Assembly (NCBI RefSeq): GCF_001905545.1
Contig: NZ_LIPD01000007.1
Coordinates: forward strand, 627,045 to 691,044
Reading direction: 5' to 3'
Source: Streptomyces sp. CB02056
Lineage (GTDB): Bacteria; Actinomycetota; Actinomycetes; Streptomycetales; Streptomycetaceae
DNA: 64,000 nucleotides
The notes under the pieces are model-generated. The model had not been told where the DNA came from. It saw only the letters and a program-made list of their open reading frames with translations, and searched no databases. Made by a program: the position numbers and the translations under genes. This document shows, piece after piece, positions 56,333-64,000 of this stretch (positions are counted from its first letter, which is position 1; every line of letters starts with the position of its first letter).

Positions 56333-57928
56333 TCAGCGGGCGGCGGCGCGCCCGGCCTCGCGGGCGCGCAGTTCGCGGCGCAGGATCTTGCCGGCCGCGG
56401 ACTTGGGGACGGTGTCGACGAACTCCACCAGGCGGACCTTCTTGTACGGGGCGACCTGTCCGGCGACGTACCCGGTGACCTCCTCGGCGGTCAGGGTGCT
56501 GCCCGGGGCGCGGACCACGAAGGCCTTGGGGCACTCGGTGCCCTCGGCGTCCGGGACGCCGATCACGGCGGCGTCGGTGATCTGCGGGTGGCCGAGCAGG
56601 ACGGCCTCCAGTTCGGCGGGGGCGACCTGGTAGCCCTTGTACTTGATCAGCTCCTTGACCCGGTCGACGATGTACAGGTAGCCGCGCTCGTCCACGAAGC
56701 CGACGTCGCCGGTGTGCAGCCAGCCCTCGGCGTCGACCACCGCGGCGGTCTCGGAGGGGCGGCCGAAGTAGCCCTTCATCACCTGCGGGCCGCGGATCAG
56801 CAGCTCGCCGGGCTCGCCGGGCCCGAGGTCGCCGTCGGAGCCGTCCAGGGCGGTGATCCGCAGCTCGGTGGAGGGGACCATCCGGCCGACCGAGCCGGGC
56901 GAGGGGTCGCCCTCGCGCGGGGAGACGACGTGGGTGACCGGGGAGAGCTCGGTCATGCCGTAGCCCTGGAGCAGGTGCGGCAGGCCCAGGCGCCGGGCGC
57001 AGGCGTCGGCGAGTTCGTGGTCGAGCGGGGCGGCGGCGCACAGCAGGTACTCGACCGAGGAGAGGTCGTACTGCTCGACGACGGGGTGCCGGGCCAGCGC
57101 GAGGGCGATCGGCGGGGCCACCACCAGGGCCTGCACCCGGTGCTCCTGGACGGTGCGGCAGAACTGCTCCAGGTCGAAGCGGGGCAGCACGACCACGGTG
57201 GCGCCGCAGCGCAGCGGCTGGTTGAGCAGCGCGGCCAGTCCGTAGATGTGGAAGAACGGCAGGACGGCGAGCACCCGTTCGCCCTCGGCGGGGCGGTAGA
57301 GGGCGTCGCACTGGGAGAGGTTGGTGGCGATCGAGCGGTGGGTGAGCATCACGCCCTTGGGCAGGCCGGTGGTGCCGCTGGAGTAGGGCAGCACGGCGAT
57401 GTCCTCGCCCGGGTCGATGGCGACCTCGGGGGCGGGGCCGGTGGCGGCCAGCAGGTCGGCGAGCGAGCGGTGGCCCTCGGCGCCGTCCAGGACGACGGTC
57501 TCGGCCAGCGGGCGGCCCTGTTCGGCGAGGAGTTCGGCGGCCGCACGGGCGGTCGGCAGGAAGCGGGAGACGGTGACGAGCCAGCGGGCGCCGCTGTCGC
57601 GCAGCTGGCCGGCGAGGTCGGCGGGGGTGGCGAAGGACGAGACGGTGGTGACGGTGGCGCCGGCCCTGGTCGCGCCGTAGTAGGCCATCGGGTAGGCGGT
57701 CGAGTTGGGGCTGAAGAGGGCGACGACGTCGCCGCGGCGGACGCCTGTCTCGGCCAGTCCGGCGGCCACCCGCTCGACGGCGTCGGCGAGTTGGGCGTAG
57801 CTGGTGGTCTCGCCGGTGACGCCGTCGATCAGGGCCGGGCGGTCGCCGTACTTCGCCGCGGCGCCGAGCACCGCCTCGTGGATCGGCAGGTCGACCACGG
57901 CAACGTCGGGGAACTCGCTTCGGAACAC
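56333..57928 (-). CDS. 4-coumarate-CoA ligase-like acyl-CoA synthetase
   Basis: The 531-aa adenylate-forming enzyme has the P-loop YSSGTTGLPKGVMLTH, the A5 motif GYGMTELSP, GWLHTGDVGFVDERGYLYIVDRVKELIKYKGYQV, and the catalytic Lys in PKSAAGKILRRELR. It belongs to the 4CL/acyl-CoA ligase group common in Streptomyces. The start was set at GTG 57928, which yields the usual N terminus MFRSEFPDV and has GGAGG nine bases upstream. It activates a carboxylic acid to its CoA ester for the acyl-CoA dehydrogenase and carboxylase encoded next to it. Aromatic versus branched aliphatic substrate cannot be decided. Confidence 0.92.
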   Translation of the reverse strand: MFRSEFPDVAVVDLPIHEAVLGAAAKYGDRPALIDGVTGETTSYAQLADAVERVAAGLAETGVRRGDVVALFSPNSTAYPMAYYGATRAGATVTTVSSFATPADLAGQLRDSGARWLVTVSRFLPTARAAAELLAEQGRPLAETVVLDGAEGHRSLADLLAATGPAPEVAIDPGEDIAVLPYSSGTTGLPKGVMLTHRSIATNLSQCDALYRPAEGERVLAVLPFFHIYGLAALLNQPLRCGATVVVLPRFDLEQFCRTVQEHRVQALVVAPPIALALARHPVVEQYDLSSVEYLLCAAAPLDHELADACARRLGLPHLLQGYGMTELSPVTHVVSPREGDPSPGSVGRMVPSTELRITALDGSDGDLGPGEPGELLIRGPQVMKGYFGRPSETAAVVDAEGWLHTGDVGFVDERGYLYIVDRVKELIKYKGYQVAPAELEAVLLGHPQITDAAVIGVPDAEGTECPKAFVVRAPGSTLTAEEVTGYVAGQVAPYKKVRLVEFVDTVPKSAAGKILRRELRAREAGRAAAR

Positions 57929-58324
57929 CAAGGTGGGCCTCCAGTATGGAAGTTGACGTAGCAACAAAACCGGCTAGCAGTTCCGTGCGGGGCGCGTTCA
58001 GGAGCATACGGACAGTAGGGGGCCTGGCTCGGCCATTGTGGGGAACCCGTAATGGACCATCCGTGGCACGGTCGCTCCCGGGGGGCGCCCGACCGGAGGG
58101 CGCGCACCACGGCCGCCCGCCTCCGGGAGCGGCCCCGTCCCCGGAACTCCCCGCTGTGGGGCCCCTGTCCGGCCCCGTCCCGCTCCTGCCGCTCCGGCCG
58201 CGCCCGGCGGCGAGGGCTACGTCAAGGCCTGCGCCGGCACCACCCTGGCGGGCGACACCGAACGGGTGGCCGACCGGGGTGGCGGGTACGGCGGCGGCCG
58301 GTCAGGACCACCGGCGGCGGCCGC
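57929..58324. other. 396-bp gap between synthetase and acyl-CoA dehydrogenase genes
   Basis: The synthetase promoter probably lies here, in the AT-richer 57940-57980. A weak palindrome GTTG-ACGTAG-CAAC (57952-57965) there could be a TetR site. The rest shows no convincing gene; a short plus-strand reading near 58215-58300 looks protein-like but has no start or family match. Confidence 0.4.
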
Positions 58325-59494
58325 TCAGTACGACTTCGGCAGCCCGAGGGTGTGCTGGGCGACGTAGTTGAGCACCATCTCGCGGCTGACCGGGGCGACC
58401 CGGCCGACCCGGGTGGCGGTCAGCAGCGCGCCCAGCCCGTACTCCTGGGTCAGGCCGTTGCCGCCGAGGGTCTGCACCGCCTGGTCCACCGTCCGGGCGG
58501 CGGCCTCCCCCGCCGCGTACTTGGCCATGTTGGCGGCCTCCCCGGCGGCGAGGTCCTCGCCCGCGTCGTAGAGCAGCCCGGCCTTCTGGGTCATCAGCCG
58601 GGCCAGTTCGATCTCCACGGCGCACTGGGCCAGCGGGTGGGCCAGGCCCTGGTGGGCACCGATCGGGGTGGACCAGACGGTGCGGGTCTTCGCGTACTCG
58701 ACGGCCTTGCCGAGGGCCTGGCGGGCGAGGCCGAGCGAGAAGGCGGCGGTGAGGACGCGCTCGGGGTTGAGACCGGCGAACAGCTGGAGCAGGCCCGCGT
58801 TCTCGTCGCCGACCAGGGCGTCGGCGGGCAGCCGGACGTCGTCCAGGAAGACCTGGAACTGCTTCTCCGGGGCGACGAGTTCCATCGGGATCGCCCGGTA
58901 CTCGAAGCCGGGGGTGTCGCGCGGGACGACGAACAGGCAGGGCTTCAGCTTCCCCGTCCGTGCGTCCTCGGTGCGGGCCACGAACAGCACCGCGTCGGAG
59001 TGGTCGATGCCGGAGACGAAGACCTTGCGGCCGGTCAGCAGCCAGTCCTCGCCGTCCCGGCGGGCGACGGTGGATATCCGGTGCGAGTTCGAGCCGGCGT
59101 CCGGTTCGGTGATGCCGAAGGCCATCCTGCGGCTGCCGTCGGCCAGGCCGGGCAGCCAGCGCCGCTGCTGCTCCGCGGTGCCGTAGCGGGCGATCACGGT
59201 GCCGCAGATCGCCGGGGAGACGATCAGCATCAGCAGCGGGCAGCCGGCGGCGCCGAGCTCCTCCAGGACGATGGCGAGGTCGGTGATGCCGCCGCCCCCG
59301 CCGCCGTACTCGGCGGGCAGGTTGACGCCGAGGTAGCCGGCCCTGCCGGCCTCCGCCCACAGTTCGTCGGCGGGCTCGCCGGCCCGGGCCTTGGCGAGGT
59401 AGTAGGCGGAGCCGTAGCGGCGGCCGAGGTCGCCGACGGCCCGGCGCAGGGTCTGGCGTTCGGGGGTCTCCAGGAGCTGACTGCCGATGGACAT
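58325..59494 (-). CDS. Acyl-CoA dehydrogenase
   Basis: The 389-aa flavoprotein has the FAD/substrate motif AFGITEPDAGSNSHR, WLLTGRKVFVSGIDHSDAVLFVA, RVLTAAFSLGLARQALGKAVEYAKTR, and the C-terminal VQTLGGNGLTQEYGLGALLTATRVGRV with the QxxGG(x)G motif. The catalytic Glu region near the C terminus (TQEYGLG) is not the exact GGxGY..E of medium-chain enzymes. The homologues with this end act on branched, aromatic or CoA-like substrates. It introduces a double bond into the acyl-CoA before carboxylation. It lies 13 bp after the biotin carboxylase gene, within the same operon. Confidence 0.93.
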   Translation of the reverse strand: MSIGSQLLETPERQTLRRAVGDLGRRYGSAYYLAKARAGEPADELWAEAGRAGYLGVNLPAEYGGGGGGITDLAIVLEELGAAGCPLLMLIVSPAICGTVIARYGTAEQQRRWLPGLADGSRRMAFGITEPDAGSNSHRISTVARRDGEDWLLTGRKVFVSGIDHSDAVLFVARTEDARTGKLKPCLFVVPRDTPGFEYRAIPMELVAPEKQFQVFLDDVRLPADALVGDENAGLLQLFAGLNPERVLTAAFSLGLARQALGKAVEYAKTRTVWSTPIGAHQGLAHPLAQCAVEIELARLMTQKAGLLYDAGEDLAAGEAANMAKYAAGEAAARTVDQAVQTLGGNGLTQEYGLGALLTATRVGRVAPVSREMVLNYVAQHTLGLPKSY

Positions 59495-59507
59495 GCGGGG
59501 TCCTTCC

Positions 59508-61448
59508 TCAGGCTTCGGTGGGCCGGACGACGGCCAGCAGGGTGCCGGTTTCGACCTGCCGGCCGGGGGTGGCGCGCAGTTCGACGAGGGTGCCGTCGAC
59601 CGGGGCGACGACGCGGTGCTCCATCTTCATCGCCTCCAGCACCAGCAGCGGCCGGCCGGCGGTGACGGTGTCCCCGACGGCGGCGGCGACCCGGACGACG
59701 GTGCCGGGCATCGGGGCGAGCAGCGCGCCGGGGTCGGTGCGGACGACGGGTTCGGGGAAGCGCGGCAGGGCGGTGAGCGCGGTGCCGCCGGCCGGGGTGT
59801 CGACATGCACCCGGTCGCCGTACCGGGCCACGCGGTAGGTGCGGCGCAGCCCGCCCTCGGACAGCACGACCCGGTCCGGCGCGGCCTCGACGAGCTCGAC
59901 GTCCGGGTGGTCCTCGGCCAGCAGTCCGGTGCGGGTGTGCCGGTAGCGGACGGCCGCCTCGGTGCCGTCCTCGGCCCGGTAGCGCTTGAGCTGCGGCTGG
60001 GAGGGCAGGTTGCGCCAGCCGGAGGGCAGCGCGCCGCGGCGGCCGGCGGCGTCGGCGAGGGCGGCGGCCAGGGCGGCGCGGTCGACGCCCTTGGTGTCCG
60101 GGGCGGTGAGGTCGGCGGCGTGCTCGGCCAGGAAGCCGGTGTGCAGGTCCGCGGCCAGGAAGGCCGGGTGGCGCAGCGCCCGGACCAGCAGCTCCCGGTT
60201 GGTGGCCGGGCCGTGGACGCGGGCGCGGGCGAGCGCGTCGGCGAGCCGGCGGGCGGCGGCCGCGCGGGTGGGCCCCCAGGCGATCACCTTGGCGAGCATC
60301 GCGTCGTAGTGCGGGCTGATCTCGCTGCCGGACTCCACGCCGGAGTCCAGCCGGAGGCCGGTGCCGGAGCCCGCTTCGACGCAGGTGAACTCCTGGTACG
60401 GGAGCGTCAGTTCGAACCGGTGCAGGGTGCCGGTGGCCGGCTGCCAGTCCTTGGCCGGGTCCTCGGCGTAGAGCCGGGCCTCGATCGCGTGGCCGGCGGG
60501 GGCCGGGGGGTCGGGCGGCAGCTCCGCGCCCTCGGCGACGGCGAGTTGCAGGGCCACCAGGTCCAGGCCGGTGACGGCCTCGGTGACCGGGTGTTCGACC
60601 TGGAGGCGGGTGTTCATCTCCAGGAAGAAGAACCGGCCGTCCCCGGCGAGCAGGAACTCGGCGGTGCCGGCGCCCGTGTAGCCGATCGCCCGGGCTGCGG
60701 CGCGGGCCGCCGCGTGCAGCTCGGCGCGGACCTCCGGCGGCAGGCCGGGGGCCGGGGCCTCCTCGATCACCTTCTGGTGCCGCCGCTGCAGCGAGCAGTC
60801 CCGGTCGCCGACCGCCCAGACGGTGCCGTGGGCGTCGGCCAGCAGCTGGACCTCGACGTGCCGCCCGGCGGGCAGGTAGCGCTCGCAGAACACCTCGTCC
60901 GAGCCGAAGGCCTTGGCCGCCTCCGCGCGGGCGGCGGCCAGTTCGCCGGGGAGGTCGGCCAGGCTCCGGACGACCCGCATGCCGCGCCCGCCGCCGCCCG
61001 CCGCGGCCTTGACCAGCAGCGGCAGGTCGGCCTCGGCGGGCTCGGTGAGCGCGCCCAGCACCGGCACCCCGGCCTGGGCCATCAGCCGTTTGGCGGCGGT
61101 CTTGGAGCCCATCGCGGCGATCGCGGCGGGCGGCGGGCCGACCCAGACCAGGCCCGCGTCCAGCACGGCCCGCGCGAAGTCGGCGTTCTCGGAGAGGAAT
61201 CCGTACCCGGGGTGGACGGCGTCGGCCCCGGCGGCGAGCGCGGCCCGGACGAGCAGGTCGGCGCGCAGGTAGGTGTCGGCGGGCGCGGCGCCGGGCAGCC
61301 GGACGGCGGCGTCGGCCTCGCGCACGTGCGGGGCGCCGGCGTCCGGGTCGGAGTGGACGGCGGTGGTCGCGATGCCGAGCTCCCGGCAGGTCCGGAAGAC
61401 CCGGCGGGCGATCTCGCCCCGGTTGGCGACCAGCAGGTTGGTGATCAT
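59508..61448 (-). CDS. Acyl-CoA carboxylase alpha subunit (biotin carboxylase + BCCP)
   Basis: The 646-aa protein has a biotin carboxylase domain (LLVANRGEIARRVFRTCRELGI; AVHPGYGFLSENADFA; ATP-grasp KAAAGGGGRGMRVV; FFFLEMNTRLQVEHPVTE; catalytic Lys/Arg region) and a C-terminal biotinyl domain with LEAMKMEH. The middle linker (BT-like) is present. This is the MccA/AtuF/LiuD architecture of 3-methylcrotonyl- or geranyl-CoA carboxylases and of some propionyl-CoA types. ATG 61448 follows GAGGGACC, 14 bases after the carboxyltransferase stop. It forms the holoenzyme with the subunit encoded directly upstream. Confidence 0.94.
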   Translation of the reverse strand: MITNLLVANRGEIARRVFRTCRELGIATTAVHSDPDAGAPHVREADAAVRLPGAAPADTYLRADLLVRAALAAGADAVHPGYGFLSENADFARAVLDAGLVWVGPPPAAIAAMGSKTAAKRLMAQAGVPVLGALTEPAEADLPLLVKAAAGGGGRGMRVVRSLADLPGELAAARAEAAKAFGSDEVFCERYLPAGRHVEVQLLADAHGTVWAVGDRDCSLQRRHQKVIEEAPAPGLPPEVRAELHAAARAAARAIGYTGAGTAEFLLAGDGRFFFLEMNTRLQVEHPVTEAVTGLDLVALQLAVAEGAELPPDPPAPAGHAIEARLYAEDPAKDWQPATGTLHRFELTLPYQEFTCVEAGSGTGLRLDSGVESGSEISPHYDAMLAKVIAWGPTRAAAARRLADALARARVHGPATNRELLVRALRHPAFLAADLHTGFLAEHAADLTAPDTKGVDRAALAAALADAAGRRGALPSGWRNLPSQPQLKRYRAEDGTEAAVRYRHTRTGLLAEDHPDVELVEAAPDRVVLSEGGLRRTYRVARYGDRVHVDTPAGGTALTALPRFPEPVVRTDPGALLAPMPGTVVRVAAAVGDTVTAGRPLLVLEAMKMEHRVVAPVDGTLVELRATPGRQVETGTLLAVVRPTEA

Positions 61449-61461
61449 CGTCTGGGGTCCC

Positions 61462-63060
61462 TCACATCCGGAAGACGCCGTAGCCACGCGCGCCCTCGAC
61501 CGGGGCGTTGTGGATCGCGGACAGGCAGAGGCCGAGCACCGTACGGGTGTCGCGCGGGTCGATGACGCCGTCGTCGTAGAGCCGGCCGGACAGGAACACC
61601 GGCAGGGACTCGGCCTCGATCTGCTGCTCGACCATCGCCCGGATCGCCGCGTCCGCGTCCTCGTCGTACGGCCGGCCCTTCGCCGCGGCCGACTGCCGGG
61701 CGACGATCGACAGCACCCCGGCGAGCTGCTGCGGGCCCATCACGGCGGACTTGGCGCTCGGCCAGGAGAAGAGGAAGCGCGGTTCGTACGCCCGGCCGCA
61801 CATGCCGTAGTGGCCGGCCCCGTAGGAGGCGCCCATCAGCACGGACAGGTGCGGGACGGTGGAGTTGGCCACGGCGTTGATCATCATCGCGCCGTGCTTG
61901 ATGATGCCGCCCTGCTCGTAGTCCTTGCCGACCATGTAGCCGGTGGTGTTGTGCAGGAACAGCAGCGGGGTGTTCCGCCGGTTCGCCAGCTGGATGAACT
62001 GGGCGGCCTTCTGGGACTCCTGGCTGAACAGCACGCCCTGGGCGTTGGCCAGGACGCCGACCGGGTAGCCGTGCAGGCGCGCCCAGCCGGTGGCCAGGCT
62101 GGTGCCGTAGAGCGGCTTGAACTCGTCGAAGTCGGAGCCGTCGACGATCCGGGCGATCACCTCGCGCGGGTCGAAGGGCACCTTGAGGTCGCCCGGGACG
62201 ATGCCCAGCAGCTCCTCCTCGTCGTACCTGGGCGGCTCGGCGCCCCGGTCCGGGCCGGGGCCGGGCTTGCGGTGGTCGAGCCTGGCGACGATCCGGCGGG
62301 CGATCCGCAGCGCGTCCGCCTCGTCCGCCGCGACGTGGTCGGCCAGCCCGGAGACCCGGGCGTGCATCTCGGCGCCGCCGAGCGACTCGTCGTCGGCCTC
62401 CTCGCCGGTGGCCATCCGCACCAGCGGCGGGCCGCCGAGGAAGACCTTGGCGCGCTCCTTGACCAGCACGGTGTGGTCGGACATGCCGGGCACGTAGGCG
62501 CCGCCGGCCGTCGAGTTGCCGAACACCACGGCCACGGTGGGGACTCCGGCGGCGGAGAGCCGGGTGAGGTCGCGGAACAGGGCGCCGCCGGGGATGAAGA
62601 TCTCCTTCTGGCTGGGCAGGTCGGCGCCGCCGGACTCGACCAGGTTGACCAGCGGGAGGCGGTTCTCCAGCGCGATCTCGTTGGCCCGCAGGGCCTTGCG
62701 CAGGGTCCAGGGGTTGCTGGCGCCGCCGCGCACCGTCGGGTCGTTGGCGGTGATCACGCACTCGACGCCCTCGACCACCCCGATGCCGGTGACCAGGGCC
62801 GCGCCCACCGGGTAGTCGCTCCCCCAGGCGGCCAGCGGCGACAGCTCCAGGAACGGGGAGTCCGGGTCGACCAGCAGCTCGATCCGCTCACGGGCCAGCA
62901 GCTTGCCGCGCCCGCGGTGGCGCTCCACGTACCGGGGGCCGCCGCCCGCCAGCGCCTTGGCGTGCTCGGCGTCGAGCTCGGCGAGCTTGGCGACCATCGC
63001 GGCGCGGTGCCCGGCGTACTCGGGCCCGGCCGGGTCGACGCGGGTGGGCAGGACGGTCAC
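61462..63060 (-). CDS. Acyl-CoA carboxylase beta subunit (carboxyltransferase)
   Basis: The 532-aa carboxyltransferase resembles MccB/AtuC-type subunits: RHRGRGKLLARERIELLVDPDSPFLELSPLAAWG at the N terminus, LVESGGADLPSQKEIFIPGGALFRDLTRLSAAGVP, GNSTAGGAYVPGMSDH (acyl-CoA oxyanion hole), and LHNTTGYMVGKDYEQGGIIKHGAMMINAVANSTVPHLSVLMGASYGAGHYGMCGR (carboxybiotin site). GTG 63060 overlaps the AtuA stop (GTGA). The DLPSQKEIF and GNSTAGGAYVPG motifs are those of methylcrotonyl/geranyl-CoA carboxylases rather than acetyl-CoA carboxylase, consistent with branched or terpenoid substrates. Confidence 0.94.
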   Translation of the reverse strand: MTVLPTRVDPAGPEYAGHRAAMVAKLAELDAEHAKALAGGGPRYVERHRGRGKLLARERIELLVDPDSPFLELSPLAAWGSDYPVGAALVTGIGVVEGVECVITANDPTVRGGASNPWTLRKALRANEIALENRLPLVNLVESGGADLPSQKEIFIPGGALFRDLTRLSAAGVPTVAVVFGNSTAGGAYVPGMSDHTVLVKERAKVFLGGPPLVRMATGEEADDESLGGAEMHARVSGLADHVAADEADALRIARRIVARLDHRKPGPGPDRGAEPPRYDEEELLGIVPGDLKVPFDPREVIARIVDGSDFDEFKPLYGTSLATGWARLHGYPVGVLANAQGVLFSQESQKAAQFIQLANRRNTPLLFLHNTTGYMVGKDYEQGGIIKHGAMMINAVANSTVPHLSVLMGASYGAGHYGMCGRAYEPRFLFSWPSAKSAVMGPQQLAGVLSIVARQSAAAKGRPYDEDADAAIRAMVEQQIEAESLPVFLSGRLYDDGVIDPRDTRTVLGLCLSAIHNAPVEGARGYGVFRM

Positions 63061-64000
63061 AGCAGGACCTCCGGGATGTCGAGGTGGCGGGCGCGCAGCC
63101 ACTCCCCGAGGGCCTTGGCCTGCGGGTCGAAGCGGTGCCGGGCGGCGACGCCCTCGCCGAGCAGGCCGGTGAGGGTGAAGTTGACCGCCCGCAGGTTCGG
63201 CAGCAGGTGCCTGGCGACGGGCAACTCCTCGGTCTCGGGCAGGAGTTCGCGCAGCTTCTCCACGGTGAAGACGTGCGCCAGCCAGCGCCAGCCGTCCTCC
63301 GAGCGGGCCCAGACGCCGAGGTTGGCGTCCCCGCCCTTGTCGCCGCTGCGGGCGCCGACCACCAGGCCGAGCGGGGCCCGCCGGGTCGGGCCCTCGGGGA
63401 GCGGTTCGGGCAACTCGGCTTCGGGCCGGTCGGGTTGGGCCGTGTGGCCGGTGACGGGCGCCGGCGGGACGGCGATCCGGCGGCCGTCCGGCAGGACGGC
63501 GGTGTGCTCGACGGCCTTCGGGTCGACGGACACGGCGCTGAACACCCCGTACGGCGTGCCCGGTCCGGGCGGGGCGGTGAGGTGGAAGCCCGGGTACCCG
63601 GACAGCCCCGATTCGACCGCGGCCTTGCCTAGTTGGCGCCCGACCTTGGCCGGCTCCTGGTCCCGGGCGGTCAGCCGCAGCAGCGCGGAGGCGGTCTCCT
63701 CGGTGGCGGCGTCCGGGTGGTCGGTGCGGACGAGGGTCCAGCGCAGTTCGGCGGGACGGGCGGCGGGCGGCAGCGCGTCGGCGAACTGCCGCCGCACCAG
63801 GGCGGCCTTGGCCTCGATGTCCAGGCCGGTGAGGACGTACACCACCTCGTTGAGGTGGCCGCCGAGCCGGTTGAGGCCCGCCTTCAGGGTGGGCGGCGGG
63901 GCCTCGCCGCGCACGCCGTCGATCCGGACCCGGTCCGGCCCCTCCTCGGTGAGCCGCACGGTGTCCAGCCGGGCCGTGACGTCCGGGCCGAGGTAGCGCG
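63057..64000 (-). CDS. AtuA-like (DUF1446) protein, C-terminal part, cut by the window edge
   Basis: This is the last 314 residues of a longer protein that continues past 64000; the frame is open to the end of the window. ARSGDKGGDANLGVWARSEDGWRWLAHVFTVEKLRELLPE and NLRAVNFTLTGLLGEGVAARHRFDPQAKALGEWLRARHLDIPEVLL are the hallmark C terminus of the acyclic-terpene-utilisation AtuA family. AtuA accompanies geranyl/citronellyl-CoA carboxylase genes in Pseudomonas, and its exact step is not settled. The coupling (GTGA) to the carboxyltransferase supports a shared pathway. The start lies outside the window. Confidence 0.9.
   Translation of the reverse strand, partial: RYLGPDVTARLDTVRLTEEGPDRVRIDGVRGEAPPPTLKAGLNRLGGHLNEVVYVLTGLDIEAKAALVRRQFADALPPAARPAELRWTLVRTDHPDAATEETASALLRLTARDQEPAKVGRQLGKAAVESGLSGYPGFHLTAPPGPGTPYGVFSAVSVDPKAVEHTAVLPDGRRIAVPPAPVTGHTAQPDRPEAELPEPLPEGPTRRAPLGLVVGARSGDKGGDANLGVWARSEDGWRWLAHVFTVEKLRELLPETEELPVARHLLPNLRAVNFTLTGLLGEGVAARHRFDPQAKALGEWLRARHLDIPEVLL

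Noticed and set aside
58215..58310. Short protein-like reading (plus strand) before the acyl-CoA dehydrogenase 3' end, considered as a gene remnant
   Set aside because: Too short, no start or ribosome site, and no recognisable family.
1..64000. Search for tRNA, rRNA, insertion sequences, integrases, att sites and prophage genes
   Set aside because: None were recognised; composition is uniform and no transposase, integrase or terminal inverted repeats with target duplications were seen.

Overview
The window is 64 kb of very GC-rich DNA with the strong third-position GC bias, GTG starts, dense convergent and divergent gene pairs and gene families of a filamentous actinomycete. It most resembles Streptomyces or Kitasatospora: SARP regulator, SepF-like protein, SpoIIE-type phosphatases, class III lanthipeptide synthetase, F420-type PPOX proteins. 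I support 54 protein genes, one of them cut by the right edge. I see no rRNA, tRNA, CRISPR array, prophage or insertion sequence. Functions are assigned from motifs and family knowledge, because no search could be run.

Layout. 1-18.5 kb is mixed chromosome: a secreted protein, a MoxR ATPase/VWA pair, an epoxide-hydrolase-like enzyme, a large secreted subtilase-fold protein without the canonical catalytic His motif, a siderophore-interacting protein divergent from a TetR repressor, a D-Ala-D-Ala carboxypeptidase, small redox and membrane genes, and a three-gene copper operon (mini membrane protein, CopA-type P-type ATPase, degenerate PCu(A)C protein). 18.5-29.4 kb looks like a hypoxia/dormancy locus of the DevRS/OsdRK type: Acg-type nitroreductase, universal stress protein, GAF-GAF histidine kinase, LuxR response regulator, PPOX protein and an unpaired cytochrome oxidase subunit I. 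Seven copies of a DevR-like 14-bp motif (GGGMCNNNNGKCCC) sit in five of its intergenic gaps. A TetR-controlled hydrolase/dehydrogenase pair is embedded in it.

29.9-41 kb is the specialised-metabolism core. A SARP regulator lies beside a class III lanthipeptide cluster read on the minus strand: 58-aa precursor with the ILDLQ leader motif and an S-x2-S-x3-C core, then an MFS exporter, then a LanKC synthetase. Facing it is a translationally coupled operon of a zinc-ribbon/nucleotide-cyclase/STAND-ATPase protein, a cytoplasmic subtilase with a complete triad, and a GAF protein. The shared 421-bp spacer holds a perfect 15-bp inverted pair of sites, and the precursor-exporter gap holds a nine-unit heptamer array. 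This is the best candidate for an undescribed system: a lanthipeptide pathway beside, and possibly processed or controlled by, a cyclase/STAND-subtilase-GAF module.

41-55.5 kb is again mixed: a Vgb-like propeller, an AI-2E transporter, GDPD, an HTH-TOBE regulator, a ROK regulator divergent from an MFS pump with a clear operator, a dienelactone hydrolase, a TVP38 protein, a DinB-like protein, a SepF-like protein, a TetR/DHA2 pump operon with a 20-bp palindrome, and a PAS-GAF-PP2C-HATPase stress phosphatase. 55.6-64 kb is a catabolic operon (TetR, acyl-CoA synthetase, acyl-CoA dehydrogenase, biotin carboxylase, carboxyltransferase, AtuA-like protein), probably for a branched, terpenoid-like or other acyl-CoA.

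Two general features recur. Several genes have a TANNNT -10 box only 6-7 nt before the start codon and no ribosome binding site, which suggests leaderless mRNAs. Short tandem duplications also lie exactly at gene 3' ends.
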